The notes under the pieces were generated by a model. It saw nothing but the letters and a program-made list of their open reading frames with translations. It was not told the origin of the DNA and made no database searches. This document shows positions 53,641 to 64,000 of a DNA stretch of 64,000 nt, in pieces. The stretch is from contig NC_083689.1 of assembly GCF_033118175.1 (NCBI RefSeq), forward strand, positions 26,828,501 through 26,892,500, read 5' to 3'. The position numbers were made by a program, and so were the translations under genes. The stretch comes from Dama dama. Taxonomy: Eukaryota; Chordata; Mammalia; Artiodactyla; Cervidae. Position 1 is the stretch's first letter. Each line of letters opens with the position of its first letter.

Positions 53641-56600
53641 AGAGATACTCCAAATCATATCTGAGTAGTGTGCTAATCAATACAAAGCAGATTAAGACTT
53701 AAAATCACCCAGACCATCTCCCTTTCCCTCTTCCACAACTTTTCTCTCTCTACACTAGAATAAGCACCATTCCAACAATATATACAGAAGAAAGACAATA
53801 CTTGTGGAAGGTGTATAGAAAGAAAATCCTTTCTCATCAGCCTAAGAGATTTCTTGACTCTATTTTTGACTACTTTCCACAGAACATAAAGCAATTGGAT
53901 GGAGAACATGGTGCTTCAAAACATGGCCATTCCATTTCCAAGTGGTAACTTAAGTTAGTTTCATGTGGAGGGAGAGAAATTGGGATTATTATTCAAAATT
54001 CTTTAAGTGTTGAGAAATTTGATATGCTTGCTACTTTCTAGTACTTCTATGGAAAAAGAGATATCCCAAACTAGGAATTAAAACATTTTATGAATTGCTT
54101 TCTTATGAATTTACAAGCACATAACATCAGGCAGAAAAAATGTACATGTGATTTATATTACACATCTGATGAAACCATAGTCAATAACCCATTCAAGGGT
54201 CTTTTCTTTTTCTTTTATACTAAAATTCTAACTTTATGAATTCCCCAAAATTCATTTAACTGTTTTGGTTTAAATTTTTCAGCAGTCCAAGGCTCTTTGG
54301 AATTTAGAAACTAAAGAATCTAGAATAACAATGGCTATTAAATACTTAAATAGCTAACAAATCAAGAGGTAAGAGAGGAGGGCAAATTGAAAAGAGAGTC
54401 CAGTTCCAGGGAATCTGCTACGTAAGTTCGCTACATCCAAAATAAGGACAGAAATAGGAAATGTGTTTGACTCTTAAGTTTCAGAAAATGTGGACACAGA
54501 TTTACTGTAACTCATTTAATTTTTAGTCAACAGGACAAGTGAAATGACGGTTTTCTGAGTCAATCATAGTTTGAAAAATCATTAAAAATAATTTATCACT
54601 AACCCCACCACAGGGAGAATTTATTCTTTATTAACACCATTAATACCTTGGGCATTGGCAGCTTGCACTGTGCAAACAGGTTTGCAAACAGAACACCTGT
54701 ATAGTTGAACTCACGGTGACTGGGAATGACTGGGGTTCACACATGCTTGACTTTAACAATTCACATCGCACAGCAATTGTCCTGCTGATTTTTGATCTAC
54801 TTCTCTAAAATTTATTAGCTATTTCTGATTAATTTTCCATTTCTATTTTCTCCAAGTGTCCAGCTTCAGCATTTTTAGGCTTGAGGCTGAGAACTAACTA
54901 TTTGTTGTGGCCTCTTACAAGAAGAGTAAATTAGTTCAGATGGTTTGACAACTGGAAGCAAATATAAGAAACACTTTGCTGTGCTGGGTCTGCAATGCCT
55001 AGAGGGTAGCTAAGTCAATTAGGCATTTTGTTAGTGAAGAGTGTTACTCAAGGCATGATCACATGCAGTGCTTGAAACTTTCATAGAGGATTCAGGCAAA
55101 TGGGATTCTAGGTCGATCCTGCCACTTTTTCATTATTCATTGGGAAAAGCATTTAATCTCTGGGTGTAAGGCTTTCCATCTTGGAAAATAAATATTTACC
55201 AGCATAAATATTTCCTAAAGTTCTGTTATAAAAACCTGCAAAATAAAAGTACTTTACTAGTGACTGGAAAACGCAAGTTTATTAAATAGCTTGATTGACA
55301 CTTTCTCAATCAAACCAATCTTAAAAGCACACACCGAAAGGTCCACTTGGATGTTCACACGCTGTGGTGTGGGCATCCTTTGCTATCTTCTCTATGGGGC
55401 ATGAGTCTTCACTCTGATCTCCTTCCGTACTCTAATATCCACATGTTATTGGACTTAGGATCTTGAAAATTTCTTCCACAAAAGAAATATTTTGATAAAT
55501 GTGCATAAATTTCATAAGATCAAAGCAGATTTGTAGCTTTCATAACAATAACAATATAAGATTTTTCACTGCGAAAGTAACTTTTATGAAAATTGTGAAA
55601 AATTGAAAAGTAGGAAGTGAGAACAGGTTTTTCATAATCTTAGGACATAGAGATTTTATTTGTTACTTTTTGTTGTTTACTCTCTCACAATCTGGTATAT
55701 ATAAAAATAAATTCAGTTGTGATCATCTGGCATTTTCAAAATGCTATAACACTGATCATTAAATGTCAGGTTATCTTATTGTAAGAACAATGTACACACA
55801 TTGTATGTGGTTTAGAAAATAATAGGGAAATGTAAAGAAGAAAACAAAAACATCTAATTTCTTTAAAAAGACAATTGTCTGTAAAGTGCTAGGGAAAGTT
55901 CTAGAAATGTGTGAACACAAACACAGTCAACCACTGGCCCCCTGAATTCCATGTACTGATTATAGTGGGGAGGAGGGAAATATCCTGACTAGAACTGCGG
56001 GCTCACAGGTGAGTCAGCTCAGCTACAAAGACTTATTAACCATGTGTTGTAGGACAGTAGCTTCATTTATTTTTCAAAATCATGTCTCCCATTTGTACTT
56101 AGGTCCCATCTCCTTTAGTACAGCTGAGTATTAGCAATTATGGTTAGTACTGGGCATTCTGCTGCAAAACAATAAAAACACAGAACACACAAAGTATACA
56201 GATGTTAAACAAACTGGCATATCTTCTAACCACTGTGTCCACATGCATATATTTTACAAGGTACATATTATACGCCACAGACTGGCCCAAGATAAGACAT
56301 TGGGACGGAAACTTCTAGAAGAGTTGCAACTTCTGACCTACGAACTAACACCTTTGCAGGTTCCAGGAAGATAATTTAAAGCCAGTTCCTTGACTCACAG
56401 ATAATGTTTCTCCTCAGCAGTTATATCAACACCTATCTCAGCACTTCAGATGCCACTTTTTTCAGCAGTTCCATGACCACCCACACATCTGGTCCTTCCC
56501 AAGAAGGATGCAAGATCTCAGCATGTGGCTGCACTCATAGCAAGACATGCAGCAACACAGCACAGATACACAGGGATATCAGTAGGGAATAAAGATAAAC

Positions 56601-56897
56601 TAAGCAGAATCTGGACGTTTCTTAGGCTCTCCCTGAAGGGGCTACACACACCTCACTCTCCCTAAGCAGTGACATGCAGCTATTCATCTGCAGTGTTTCT
56701 GTACAAGGAAGCCTGTGTGAGACTCAGATCCCACTATTTTTAACTGGGGGCTGGTCCTGCATGTACTCACTGCCCAGCTACAGTTACTAAAATCCTAGGC
56801 TACCAGATGGAGAGCTAGTGTTTGCCATAAATTACACTGTTTGGACAGACTGGTATAGTTGCCTCTTCAGCATTGGGAACACTCTAAAGCCAATGCC
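53641..56897. other. Unassigned region, 3.3 kb
   Basis: No confident repeat or exon. About 55085-55200 ('gatcctgccactttttcatt', 'ggaaaagcatttaatctctg') faintly resembles MIR. Small frames (53673-53909 antisense, 56404-56592) have no domain. Confidence 0.35.
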
Positions 56898-57068
56898 AGC
56901 CAGATGCCAGCTCCACCATTTACTAGCGGCACAGCTTGATCTTTTTTAGATTATTTTCTCAAATTTAATGGTGCAATATCATAAAGAATAATGTTGTGAG
57001 GTTGTAATTCTTATGATGCATTTATACCTGGCACACTGCACTGCTTGCAAGCTACTGTTATTAAAATA
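56898..57068 (+). mobile_element. MIR SINE
   Basis: 'gatgccagctccaccattta', 'ctagcggcacagcttgatct', 'gttgtgaggttgtaattctt' and 'cctggcacactgcactgctt' are MIR blocks in order. Confidence 0.6.
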
Positions 57069-57340
57069 AATAAAATTATATTAATACTATTTTTCACAAA
57101 TCAATTATTTAATAGGAGCTTTAAAGATATTGAGAGTAGTATGCAAGCTTCTTGGTAACAAAAATAGGCATTATGTAGATTTATGCAATTCTCTATGTCT
57201 GCAGTAGTTTTTCTTGGGGGGGGGTATTTTTATTTAATAAAGCAATTCCAACTATTTGAAGTTTATAGGCATTAGGAGCAAGTGTTTAAAAAAAGAACAA
57301 CATAAGTTATTGATTTAAATAATCCTCAGACTTCGAGGGC

Positions 57341-57374
57341 TTCCCTTGTGGCTCAGCTGGTAGAGAATCAGACT
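57341..57374 (+). mobile_element. Bov-tA head stub
   Basis: Only the first ~34 bases, 'gggcttcccttgtggctcag' followed by 'ctggtagagaatc', survive. The sequence then changes into the left arm of an inverted repeat. Confidence 0.65.
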
Positions 57375-57382
57375 TTCTAAGA

Positions 57383-57733
57383 GATTTCATTTGAATTGTA
57401 GTACCAAGTTTTGTTTTTCTTAGTACTGAGAAAGGAATAGCAGAAGAAAACTGCGTTGAGAAGTACTGCAAGGCCAGACTGCACCCCTGTACTCACTGGT
57501 GTTACTCCTGAGGAAATACGCCTTTCTTTACTTCCTGAGTGCTTTAAAGCGTCAGCCTGCTTGCTGCTGCTGCTCAGTCGGTCGGTCCCGTCCGACTCTC
57601 TCTGACTCTGCGGACTGCAGCACTCAGGCTTCCCTGTCCTGTCCTTCCCTGCATTCTCAACTCAGCTGTCTTCTGCTTTTCCTTTCTTACTATTAAGAAA
57701 AATAGAACTTCGTACTACAACTCAAATGAAATC
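57383..57733. repeat. 80-nt inverted repeat with 191-nt spacer
   Basis: 57383-57462 is the reverse complement of 57654-57733 over 80 ungapped bases with 11 mismatches (about 86% identity) by hand alignment. The spacer holds unassigned sequence and a short Bov fragment. The arms do not match any repeat that I recognise. Confidence 0.85.
57562..57653 (-). mobile_element. BovB/Bov-A 3' fragment in the spacer of the inverted repeat
   Basis: 'gctgctgctgctcagtcggt', 'cccgtccgactctctctgac' and 'cggactgcagcactcaggct' followed by 'tccctgtcctgtccttccct' are the reverse complement of the BovB/Bov-A 3' end with a GCT-rich tail. It stops at the right arm. Confidence 0.65.
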
Positions 57734-57774
57734 AATAACTTGTGTTCTTTTTTTTTTTTTTTAACAACAGCAAC

Positions 57775-57978
57775 AAAAATGTGTCAGCTACTGCATTAAA
57801 TGCTAAAGTCTGTATTTCATTGGTGGACTAGGTATCACTATCCCAATTGTACAGATGAGGAAACTGCGACCCAGAGAATCTAAGTAATATGCTCAAGGTA
57901 GCCCTAGAAAGTGCAGGTCTAGGGATTCAAACTTGGGATTGTCCAACTAAGAGCCAGAGCTCTTTCCCACTTCATTGT
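57775..57978 (-). mobile_element. MIR SINE
   Basis: 'actatcccaattgtacagat', 'gaggaaactgcgacccagag', 'aatctaagtaatatgctcaa' and 'attcaaacttgggattgtcc' are the reverse complement of MIR in order. Confidence 0.75.
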
Positions 57979-58212
57979 TCTGTTTCTCTGGGCCTAAGTG
58001 AACTTTGCATGTCCGAAACTGTTCATGCTAATCATTCTTTCACGTTGCCTCTACCTCACTCTAATAATTCAAACTGCAGGGTACGGAGCAAAGCGGAGTC
58101 ACATTAGCTCAGGATTTAGGAATCACTTAGAGATTCTCAAATAATTTCCCATGGATGAGTTTTTTAAAATGCCATGCTTTAGCTAATGCCATAGAAAGAT
58201 TTTATTAGAGGT
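57979..58212. other. Short unassigned region
   Basis: No element recognised. Confidence 0.35.
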
Positions 58213-58222
58213 AATCTATTAG

Positions 58223-58440
58223 GGCTTCCCTAGTGGCTCAGACAGTAAAGAATCCACTTGCAATGTGGGAGACCTGGGTTTGATCCCAGGGTTGGGAAGA
58301 TCCCCTGGAGGAGGGCATGGCAACCCACTCCAGTATTCTTGCCTGGAGAATCCCATGGACAGAGGAGCCTGGCGGGCTACAGTCCATTGGGTCGCAACGA
58401 GTTGGACACGACTGAGCGACTAAGCACAGCACAGAACAGC
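58223..58440 (+). mobile_element. Bov-tA SINE, best-preserved copy
   Basis: Near-consensus over its full length: 'gcttccctagtggctcagac', 'aatccacttgcaatgtggga', 'gatcccctggaggagggcat', 'ccactccagtattcttgcct', 'ggagcctggcgggctacagt' and 'gttggacacgactgagcgac'. Several CpGs remain. Flanked by 'aatctattag' (58213-58222) and 'aatctatcag' (58441-58450), a 10-bp target duplication with one mismatch. Confidence 0.96.
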
Positions 58441-58450
58441 AATCTATCAG

Positions 58451-59807
58451 GAAGTAAATGTTTTCAACAAAGGGAGTATAAGGCAATAATGCACCTGAAA
58501 AACCAGTGAGACCATTTTATCCACACTTCCTTTCTCCAGAGTGGTACATTCTTTGCACTGTTTTTTTCAAAATACTTGGCTTGATGCTATATTCAAGGTA
58601 CACAGAACACACACACACTCACAGTCAAAAAAGAAAGAATGCAGGAAATTCAAAGTAGCATGGTCCAAAGCCCCAGGAAACTTCATTAATAAGCCAATGC
58701 ATTCCATGAACAGATTGCTTGTTCGAAACAGGGGGAAAATACAGAAGATCTAAAATCTCTGGAGATCAGTGCTTTCATTTTAAGGGCACTTGTGTAATGT
58801 AGAGAAACATCACTCTGTGTAAAATATTAAAAAGAGAAAATCAGGATTAGAGTGTAGAACAGCAGTAGCTAGAGAATCTACCTTCCAAAATTAAAAATAG
58901 GAGCATAAAACATGTACAGAAGTTGCAGCCTCATAAAACTGCAACAATATAGCTGTGATCTCAAGAAGCAGCAACAATTTCTGACTTGAGAGAAATACTG
59001 ACCTCTTTCTCTAGCTCTATACTCCATGGGAGCTCACAGGAACTAAGTCATGTAAAATGTTTCAGAAGTTACAGGTTCCAAATTGAAGCCATATCCATAG
59101 GTGTATCCTGCCTGGTTTGGAATAATATTTAAAAGTAATTGTGTGCTATCAATGTCACACCACAGAAAAAATTCTGAGGGAAAACTTCTAACATGATCCA
59201 TCCCAACCCCACTGTGGTGCTCACTTTGAATTCCCCCTCAGCCTGTCACCAAAGAGTAGTTGTTTCTAACTAGTGTGAAAGTACAGGCCTCAAGCAGAAA
59301 TTCCAACCTACTTAGATCAAGAAGAGGAAAAACAGATACAGATAAAAGTAGAAATATAAGCACAGATGTAGCCACCTGCTTCTCCATTACAACTTAAGAT
59401 GAAGGACACTCTTCCCGTAAAGTACTATTCTAGTTAAAAAATTATAGTTCAACACTGGAGTTTTCTTTAGCAAAATCCTGTACATTACTCAAATAAGTAT
59501 GAGAAAAAATCAACTAAAGCCTTTTTTCAGAAGTTGGACAAATGGTCCATAGTCTGTTTACTGTTGAGAGAGCTGAATGGTGACACAGCATAAAACTCAA
59601 TCAGTCAGGGCTAAGAAGGGTGGGGAATAGCTTTTGATACTACTTTGTTATAGTTTGTGTGTGCCTGTAGGTCATCAAAAGTAGACCACACTCACATTTA
59701 TCATTTTTAAAGTAATTTTACTGGTGATTTAGCTCTTACACATAATTTTTTTTTTCCCTTACAAAAGGATGGGGTTTTAACATGGCCATTTAAAATAGAT
59801 AGGTATA
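58451..59807. other. Unassigned region
   Basis: No repeat or exon recognised. Short CA-repeat near 58607-58620. Confidence 0.35.
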
Positions 59808-59847
59808 TTAGTCAGGTTCTCCATAGAAACACCATCAGCAGGGTGTG

Positions 59848-59873
59848 GATAGATAGATAGACAGATAGATTGA
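59848..59873. repeat. (GATA)n microsatellite
   Basis: Five to six GATA-like units with one GACA variant. Confidence 0.85.
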
Positions 59874-59963
59874 TTTATGTTAAGGAAACGGCTAATGTGA
59901 TTGTGTATGTACAAGTCCTAAATGTGCAGTGTAGGCTGGCTGGAGCCCCAGGGACCTTGCACA

Positions 59964-60092
59964 ACATTTGGTCTTGTCCAAAACGTCCATAAGACATTTG
60001 GTCTATGCCATATGGATTTGAACAAGAGCAAATATCAAGGACATTTTGGCAAAGGCCAAATATGTTATAGACATTTTGGACAGAGCAAATGT
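59964..60092. repeat. Foldback (hairpin) with about 46-nt arms
   Basis: 59964-60010 pairs with 60047-60092 at about 39 of 46 positions plus one gap, leaving a 36-nt loop. The loop itself repeats 'gagcaaat' and 'gacattttgg' phrases of the arm. It replaces the expected middle of the surrounding ancient repeat. Confidence 0.75.
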
Positions 60093-60181
60093 CTGCTAAC
60101 CACCAGGGAGAGAATTCATTCCATTCTTTTTAAAATTAAGGTCTTCAACTGACTGAATGAGGCCCATCCACATTATGGAGG

Positions 60182-60222
60182 GTAATCTGCTTTTTTTTTT
60201 TTTTTTTTTTGTAATCTGCTTT
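60182..60222 (-). repeat. T-only insertion between direct repeats
   Basis: 'gtaatctgc' at 60182-60190 is followed by T20 (60191-60210) and then 'gtaatctgcttt' (60211-60222). Including three T from the tract, the duplication is 12 bp. It sits inside the ancient repeat, whose consensus has a single copy of this phrase. It looks like an antisense poly(A) tail inserted without a body. Confidence 0.7.
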
Positions 60223-60345
60223 ATTTAAAGTTCATCATTTAAATGTTAATCACATTCAAAAAATACTTTCACAAAATCATAATGTTTGACTAAATAGCTG
60301 GGCACTATGGCTCAGACAAGTTGACATGTAAAAATAACCACTACA

Positions 60346-61934
60346 GTAGGATACTTAATAATACTGAATGCTCATTAAGCATTCATTAAAAATTTGCAAA
60401 ATAGACATGAAAATATTTTGAATGATATGCTTATCTCTTTTTGACATAAAAAATTACTACTGATAAATAACTATAAATTGAACTCAGCTCTGACAAATAA
60501 CCATTGAATTCCACTGTACTTAATTTTAGGCTTTCCTAACATCAATTAATTTGACCTGCAACAAAAACAGAAAGCAAATTAAACTGAAATTATTAGAGAG
60601 TAATTCACACTTCAAAGGAAAAATGCAAGTATTTTATCTGGGGAAGAATATAAAGAAATAAAGGTTAATTGTGGCACTATCCATGTTGTCACTTTCACTA
60701 AAAATAAGGGCACAATGGCAATTTGAACACATAAACGGACACAAAACAGGGAGAGCTAAGCAGTAAGAGAGCCAAAGGTTCTGCCAGCATGTTGAAGGAA
60801 AAACTGCTGGGGAAGATCAGAAAACTGCAGAACAGAAATGAAGTCAAACTGGGAGTAATGAAAGGACTGTAAAGATCTTCAAGCTTAAAGAAGACACTTG
60901 AAAGAGACGCATCCCATAGATTGCCTTAAGGGCATTTGGCCTCTGAAGCAATAATGTGCTGAGGTTTAGGGCTGAGGAAACAATAAGGACGGAGTCAGAG
61001 TGCAGTCAATTGTGTATAAATTGGTGATGATGCATTTTCTGATCCTTTGCTCCTTAAGACCCATGTCTCAACTAGAACCATACGCCTTTTCTGGTGAAAT
61101 CCAACTTGGGAACCACCATATCACCCTATATCTTCATTTCAAAATACTCAACTGAGATAAATTATCACTGGAGCTTAAATTAAACAGTCCAGTCTTGGTG
61201 AAAAATAAGCTGTCAATTTTTCCTTGTATAGGAGGGATTTATGTAATTGTCCTTGAACATTAGACAGTTATGATCAATACAATGGACACTGGTCAGTGCT
61301 TCACTCAGATCTCCTGGGATCCCTCCTGCCGTTTCTGCACAACCTTCCTCAGGCTCTGCTGTGCTTTTTTTGCTGCCAAAGGCCTGGACACAGGACTGTC
61401 GGGCACAGCTAGGCGGAAGAAACACAGAGCCAGAGCACCTGCAAGTTCCCATCTGCACCTCCCCACCTCCCTCCCCCAGCCAATGACTGGCAGGGCAGTA
61501 TGGCAGCCAGTCTCTTAACCTCAGGTCAGGACACCCCTGACCTGCAGGAACTGGGTAATCCCTCCTCGGAACTTGACCCGAGTCTAGTCCCTGGTTTGAC
61601 TTCTGCTCTGCTGTGTCCTGCTGCCCCCTCTCCCCCTACCCCACCACTGCCCTTACCAGTTTCTTCTGGGAACACTTGCCAGTAAATTACTTTTACAGAC
61701 AATTTTTGTCTCAGTCTGTGAAGGAGAAATCTATGGTTTATATTCTTTTGGTTTTTATGGTTCTGTCCAAACAATACATGTAGAAAAGATCAAACAAACC
61801 CAAGACTTTGTTTTAATGGGTCCTTGATTCCATAGTCAAAGTCATAAACAGTCAGTTAGAAGCATCTCAACTCCATAAAGCCATCAATGAAGTCATATAT
61901 GTTATCGCCAGTGACCTGAGAGTTTTAAGATGGA
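60346..61934. other. Unassigned region
   Basis: No repeat or exon recognised. 61290-61700 is richer in G+C and carries overlapping frames on both strands (61213-61458 antisense; 61270-61518, 61500-61685 sense; 61526-61774 antisense), none with a known domain. Confidence 0.35.
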
Positions 61935-62145
61935 AAGTAATATGATGTTCCAGGGAGACCATGGACTTCAGAGCCAAACAGACTTGAATACAACGCTGGC
62001 ACAACGAATTTCTAGTCCCATAACCCATCAGAAACGTTATATTCTGAATCTATAAAATGGCATTACTGACTTTAAAGAGCTTTAGAAATTAAATGAATAA
62101 ATGTTTAAAGCACCTGGTACATAGTAAATATAAATTATTACTGTG
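61935..62145 (+). mobile_element. MIR SINE
   Basis: 'accatggacttcagagccaa', 'acagacttgaatacaacgct', 'gaatctataaaatggcatta' and 'gcacctggtacatagtaaat' match MIR in order. Confidence 0.7.
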
Positions 62146-62359
62146 TTTTGCTTTTCTCAGGGAATGATTTTACCACAAGGAAATGACAGCTGATTGAAGC
62201 ACCTATTTCCCTATATTGAAAGGCCCTGGAAAAGAGCTCTAATTAGCCTCTGTCATTAGACATCAGTTTACATTTGTGAGAGGGTAACATGGTAATTATG
62301 ACTGTTTACCAGGAACCTTAAGTTTCTCTTGAACTATTGAGGCTTGTGTCATTGGTTCA

Positions 62360-62745
62360 TTAATACATGTTTATTGAGTGGTTATAGCTCAAGCACTGGG
62401 ATATGCAGACATAAAACAGACTGACTGTCAATATATAAGTAAACATATAAGTAATTAAAATAATTAGAAATGGTTTAAATATCATGAAAAAAATAAACCA
62501 GGCATGGGATAAAGTAACTCAGTAAGGGAGGGGAGCAACACTAGATAGGACAGTCAGGAAATTCCTCTTTGAGGAAGGAATGTCTGACCTGGATCCAGCC
62601 TTGTGAAGATCCAGGAAAAACATTCCGGGCAGAGAGAACAGCAAGTCCTAAGGTGAGAGAGACCTTGGCGCCAGTCAAACTACAGTGATCTGAATTCAGG
62701 AGAGCAAGGAGAAGATGAAGCCAGAGAAATGGCCAGGAATAAGAT
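62360..62745 (-). mobile_element. L2 3' end
   Basis: Reverse-complement L2: 'catgtttattgagtggttat', 'caagcactgggatatgcaga', 'ctctttgaggaaggaatgtc', 'gatccaggaaaaacattccg' and 'ggcagagagaacagcaagtc' follow the L2 3' region backwards. The antisense frame 62541-62795 is a shadow. Confidence 0.75.
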
Positions 62746-64000
62746 GATGCAGTTCCCCATGGCTGTGTTGAAGAATCTGATTCCACGGAGTGCACAGATG
62801 GAAAGTTTTTCTGTCTTCAACCTTTGCTCCTGTACGTATTATATAAAGCCTCTATTCCTTTTCTTTAATGACATTTTGGGCAGAATTTACAGCTTTACAA
62901 CCCATCTCAAGCATCAAACAAACCAGTCCAGTAGAATTAAGTGCAATCTAAAACGTAACCCTCAAATGTAGTTTAGTGGCTTGTTTCTCCCCTAGCAGAG
63001 GCTGATGGACACCTATAGCAGTTCATTTGTCCACCTCCTCCCTCTCCCTCTTCTAGTCTTTCTTCCGCAAGGGTTCTGCAGTCTTGGGGAAGACAGGAGG
63101 CAAGGGGGCACTCTGACTTCACTGGTATCATTGCTAGACCTCCTCAACTGTGAATGCATCCTGATTACTGACATTCAAGAGCTCCCTCTCTCATGTGAGG
63201 AGTATACATGGATTATTTAGGAAGCCTCACAGAGGACAGCTAGTCCCTTGATGTAGACCATCTACCCAATGTGACCTCATCCAATCCACCTTCACTCGGT
63301 GATACATTCTGTAACCTCTGGCTTCTAGCACCATGGTTGAAACCTGGTTCCTCTTCAGGTATCTACCTGGTTCATGGAAGGATCATCAACCTTTATCTAC
63401 TAAACTGTAGAAGTGTGACTTCCCAGTGTTTAATCCTCTTCCCTCTACTCTTGCTTTTTCCACATTTGTTTTCAAATAGATACATGGGGAGATTAATAAA
63501 TCCACTTCATTAAGCAAAATCCAGCCTGTAATTCAGATGTGACTCACATCTTCTTCATATATTCCTTACTTCTGTGAGTGCATCTCTTAAAGTACCCACC
63601 CTCCTCACTTGACCTGAAGCAAAATAATCCCTGCCTTCTTTCAAGAGAAGAAAAGGAAAATCTACAGCACTCTCTCACAGGTTGCTAACACAGTTATTCT
63701 CTGGTCTAGACTTAGGGAGATTGATAAGGACATGCAAAGAGGTCTGACAGGTGTGGTAAAGAAATTGATGTTGCTTTTTCATATCAAGTTCTATGGGAAT
63801 ATGTCTAATGACCCGCTTTACAGTGGAGAACTACTTAGCAGTTCTTTCACTTTCAACACAATCTTTTGTACTGAATACAACACAAAGTGTTTTGCTTTGA
63901 GAACAGTGTGTATGATGTACCTATTAATAAATGCTTGATGACTATCTATGAAACTCGTCATTGAAATTCAGATATAGTAAAGCATGACTGTGTTCATTTA
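62746..64000. other. Unassigned region to the window end
   Basis: No repeat or exon recognised. Four short plus-strand frames (62729-63938) have no domain or shared context. Confidence 0.35.

Larger units (their letters stand above)
59808..60345 (+). mobile_element. Ancient mammalian interspersed repeat, family not named
   Basis: Opens 'ttagtcaggttctccataga', continues 'gtgcagtgtaggctggctgg', then 'gtcttcaactgactgaatga', 'ggcccatccacattatggag', 'catttaaatgttaatcacat', 'aatgtttgactaaatagctg', and closes 'aaaaataaccactaca'. I recognise this order from many mammalian sequences, and TG...CA-like ends suggest an LTR, but I cannot name it. It carries a GATA microsatellite, a foldback and a T-tract insertion. 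Confidence 0.45.

Noticed and set aside
1300..58440. tRNA-Glu-like heads of Bov-tA and CHR copies as tRNA genes
   Set aside because: They are SINE heads with damaged tRNA structure, attached to Bov-A or CHR bodies.
1..64000. CRISPR array, operon, phage or other prokaryotic system
   Set aside because: Repeats are ruminant retroelements. There are no regularly spaced repeats, no dense coding and no ribosome-binding pattern.

Overview
The window looks like non-coding DNA from a ruminant nuclear genome, most likely a bovid. The evidence is three co-occurring lineage markers: BovB (RTE-clade) LINE copies, Bov-tA/Bov-A SINEs derived from tRNA-Glu plus the BovB 3' end, and a bovine-type L1 (L1_BT) with its characteristic 3' UTR and its 5' UTR. 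One CHR-type SINE of Cetartiodactyla and older mammalian MIR, L2 and L1M fragments fit the same picture. I cannot tell cattle from sheep, goat, buffalo or deer. I see no convincing exon of a host protein gene and no RNA gene. Every long open frame is either a retrotransposon remnant, the antisense of one, or chance. All repeat family names rest on my recognition of consensus segments, not on a database search.

Layout. 1-1190: antisense L1_BT 5' UTR, entering from the left edge. 1300-5310: a Bov-tA, then an old L1 repeatedly broken by younger L1 pieces. 5311-6320: unassigned GC-richer DNA. 6320-10105: an LTR fragment and three BovB pieces, two of them tail to tail. 10106-18080: mostly unassigned, with a poly(C) tract, a MIR, a long fossil of L2 reverse transcriptase and a short L1_BT tail. 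18080-24640: MIRs and two BovB copies, one inserted into a MIR and one itself hit by L1_BT. 24640-35815: scattered Bov-tA, L2, L1, MIR and an LTR. 36610-46000: L1 fragments, two BovB copies, a tandem SINE cluster broken by an LTR, and a rearranged L1. 46200-53640: SINEs and one CHR element. 53640-64000: mainly unassigned, with MIRs, an unusual 80-nt inverted repeat, a young-looking Bov-tA, an ancient interspersed repeat carrying a foldback, and an L2.

The elements form a readable stratigraphy. MIR, L2 and L1M are oldest. BovB and LTR copies come next. Bov-tA and L1_BT are the most recent, and several have clear target-site duplications. The most unusual pattern is four places where a nearly pure A or T tract sits between direct repeats of 9-14 bp with nothing else inserted. 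They look like retrotransposition events that delivered only the tail. Two unexplained foldback structures (57383-57733 and 59964-60092) also deserve checking. I found no evidence of a new multi-gene system.
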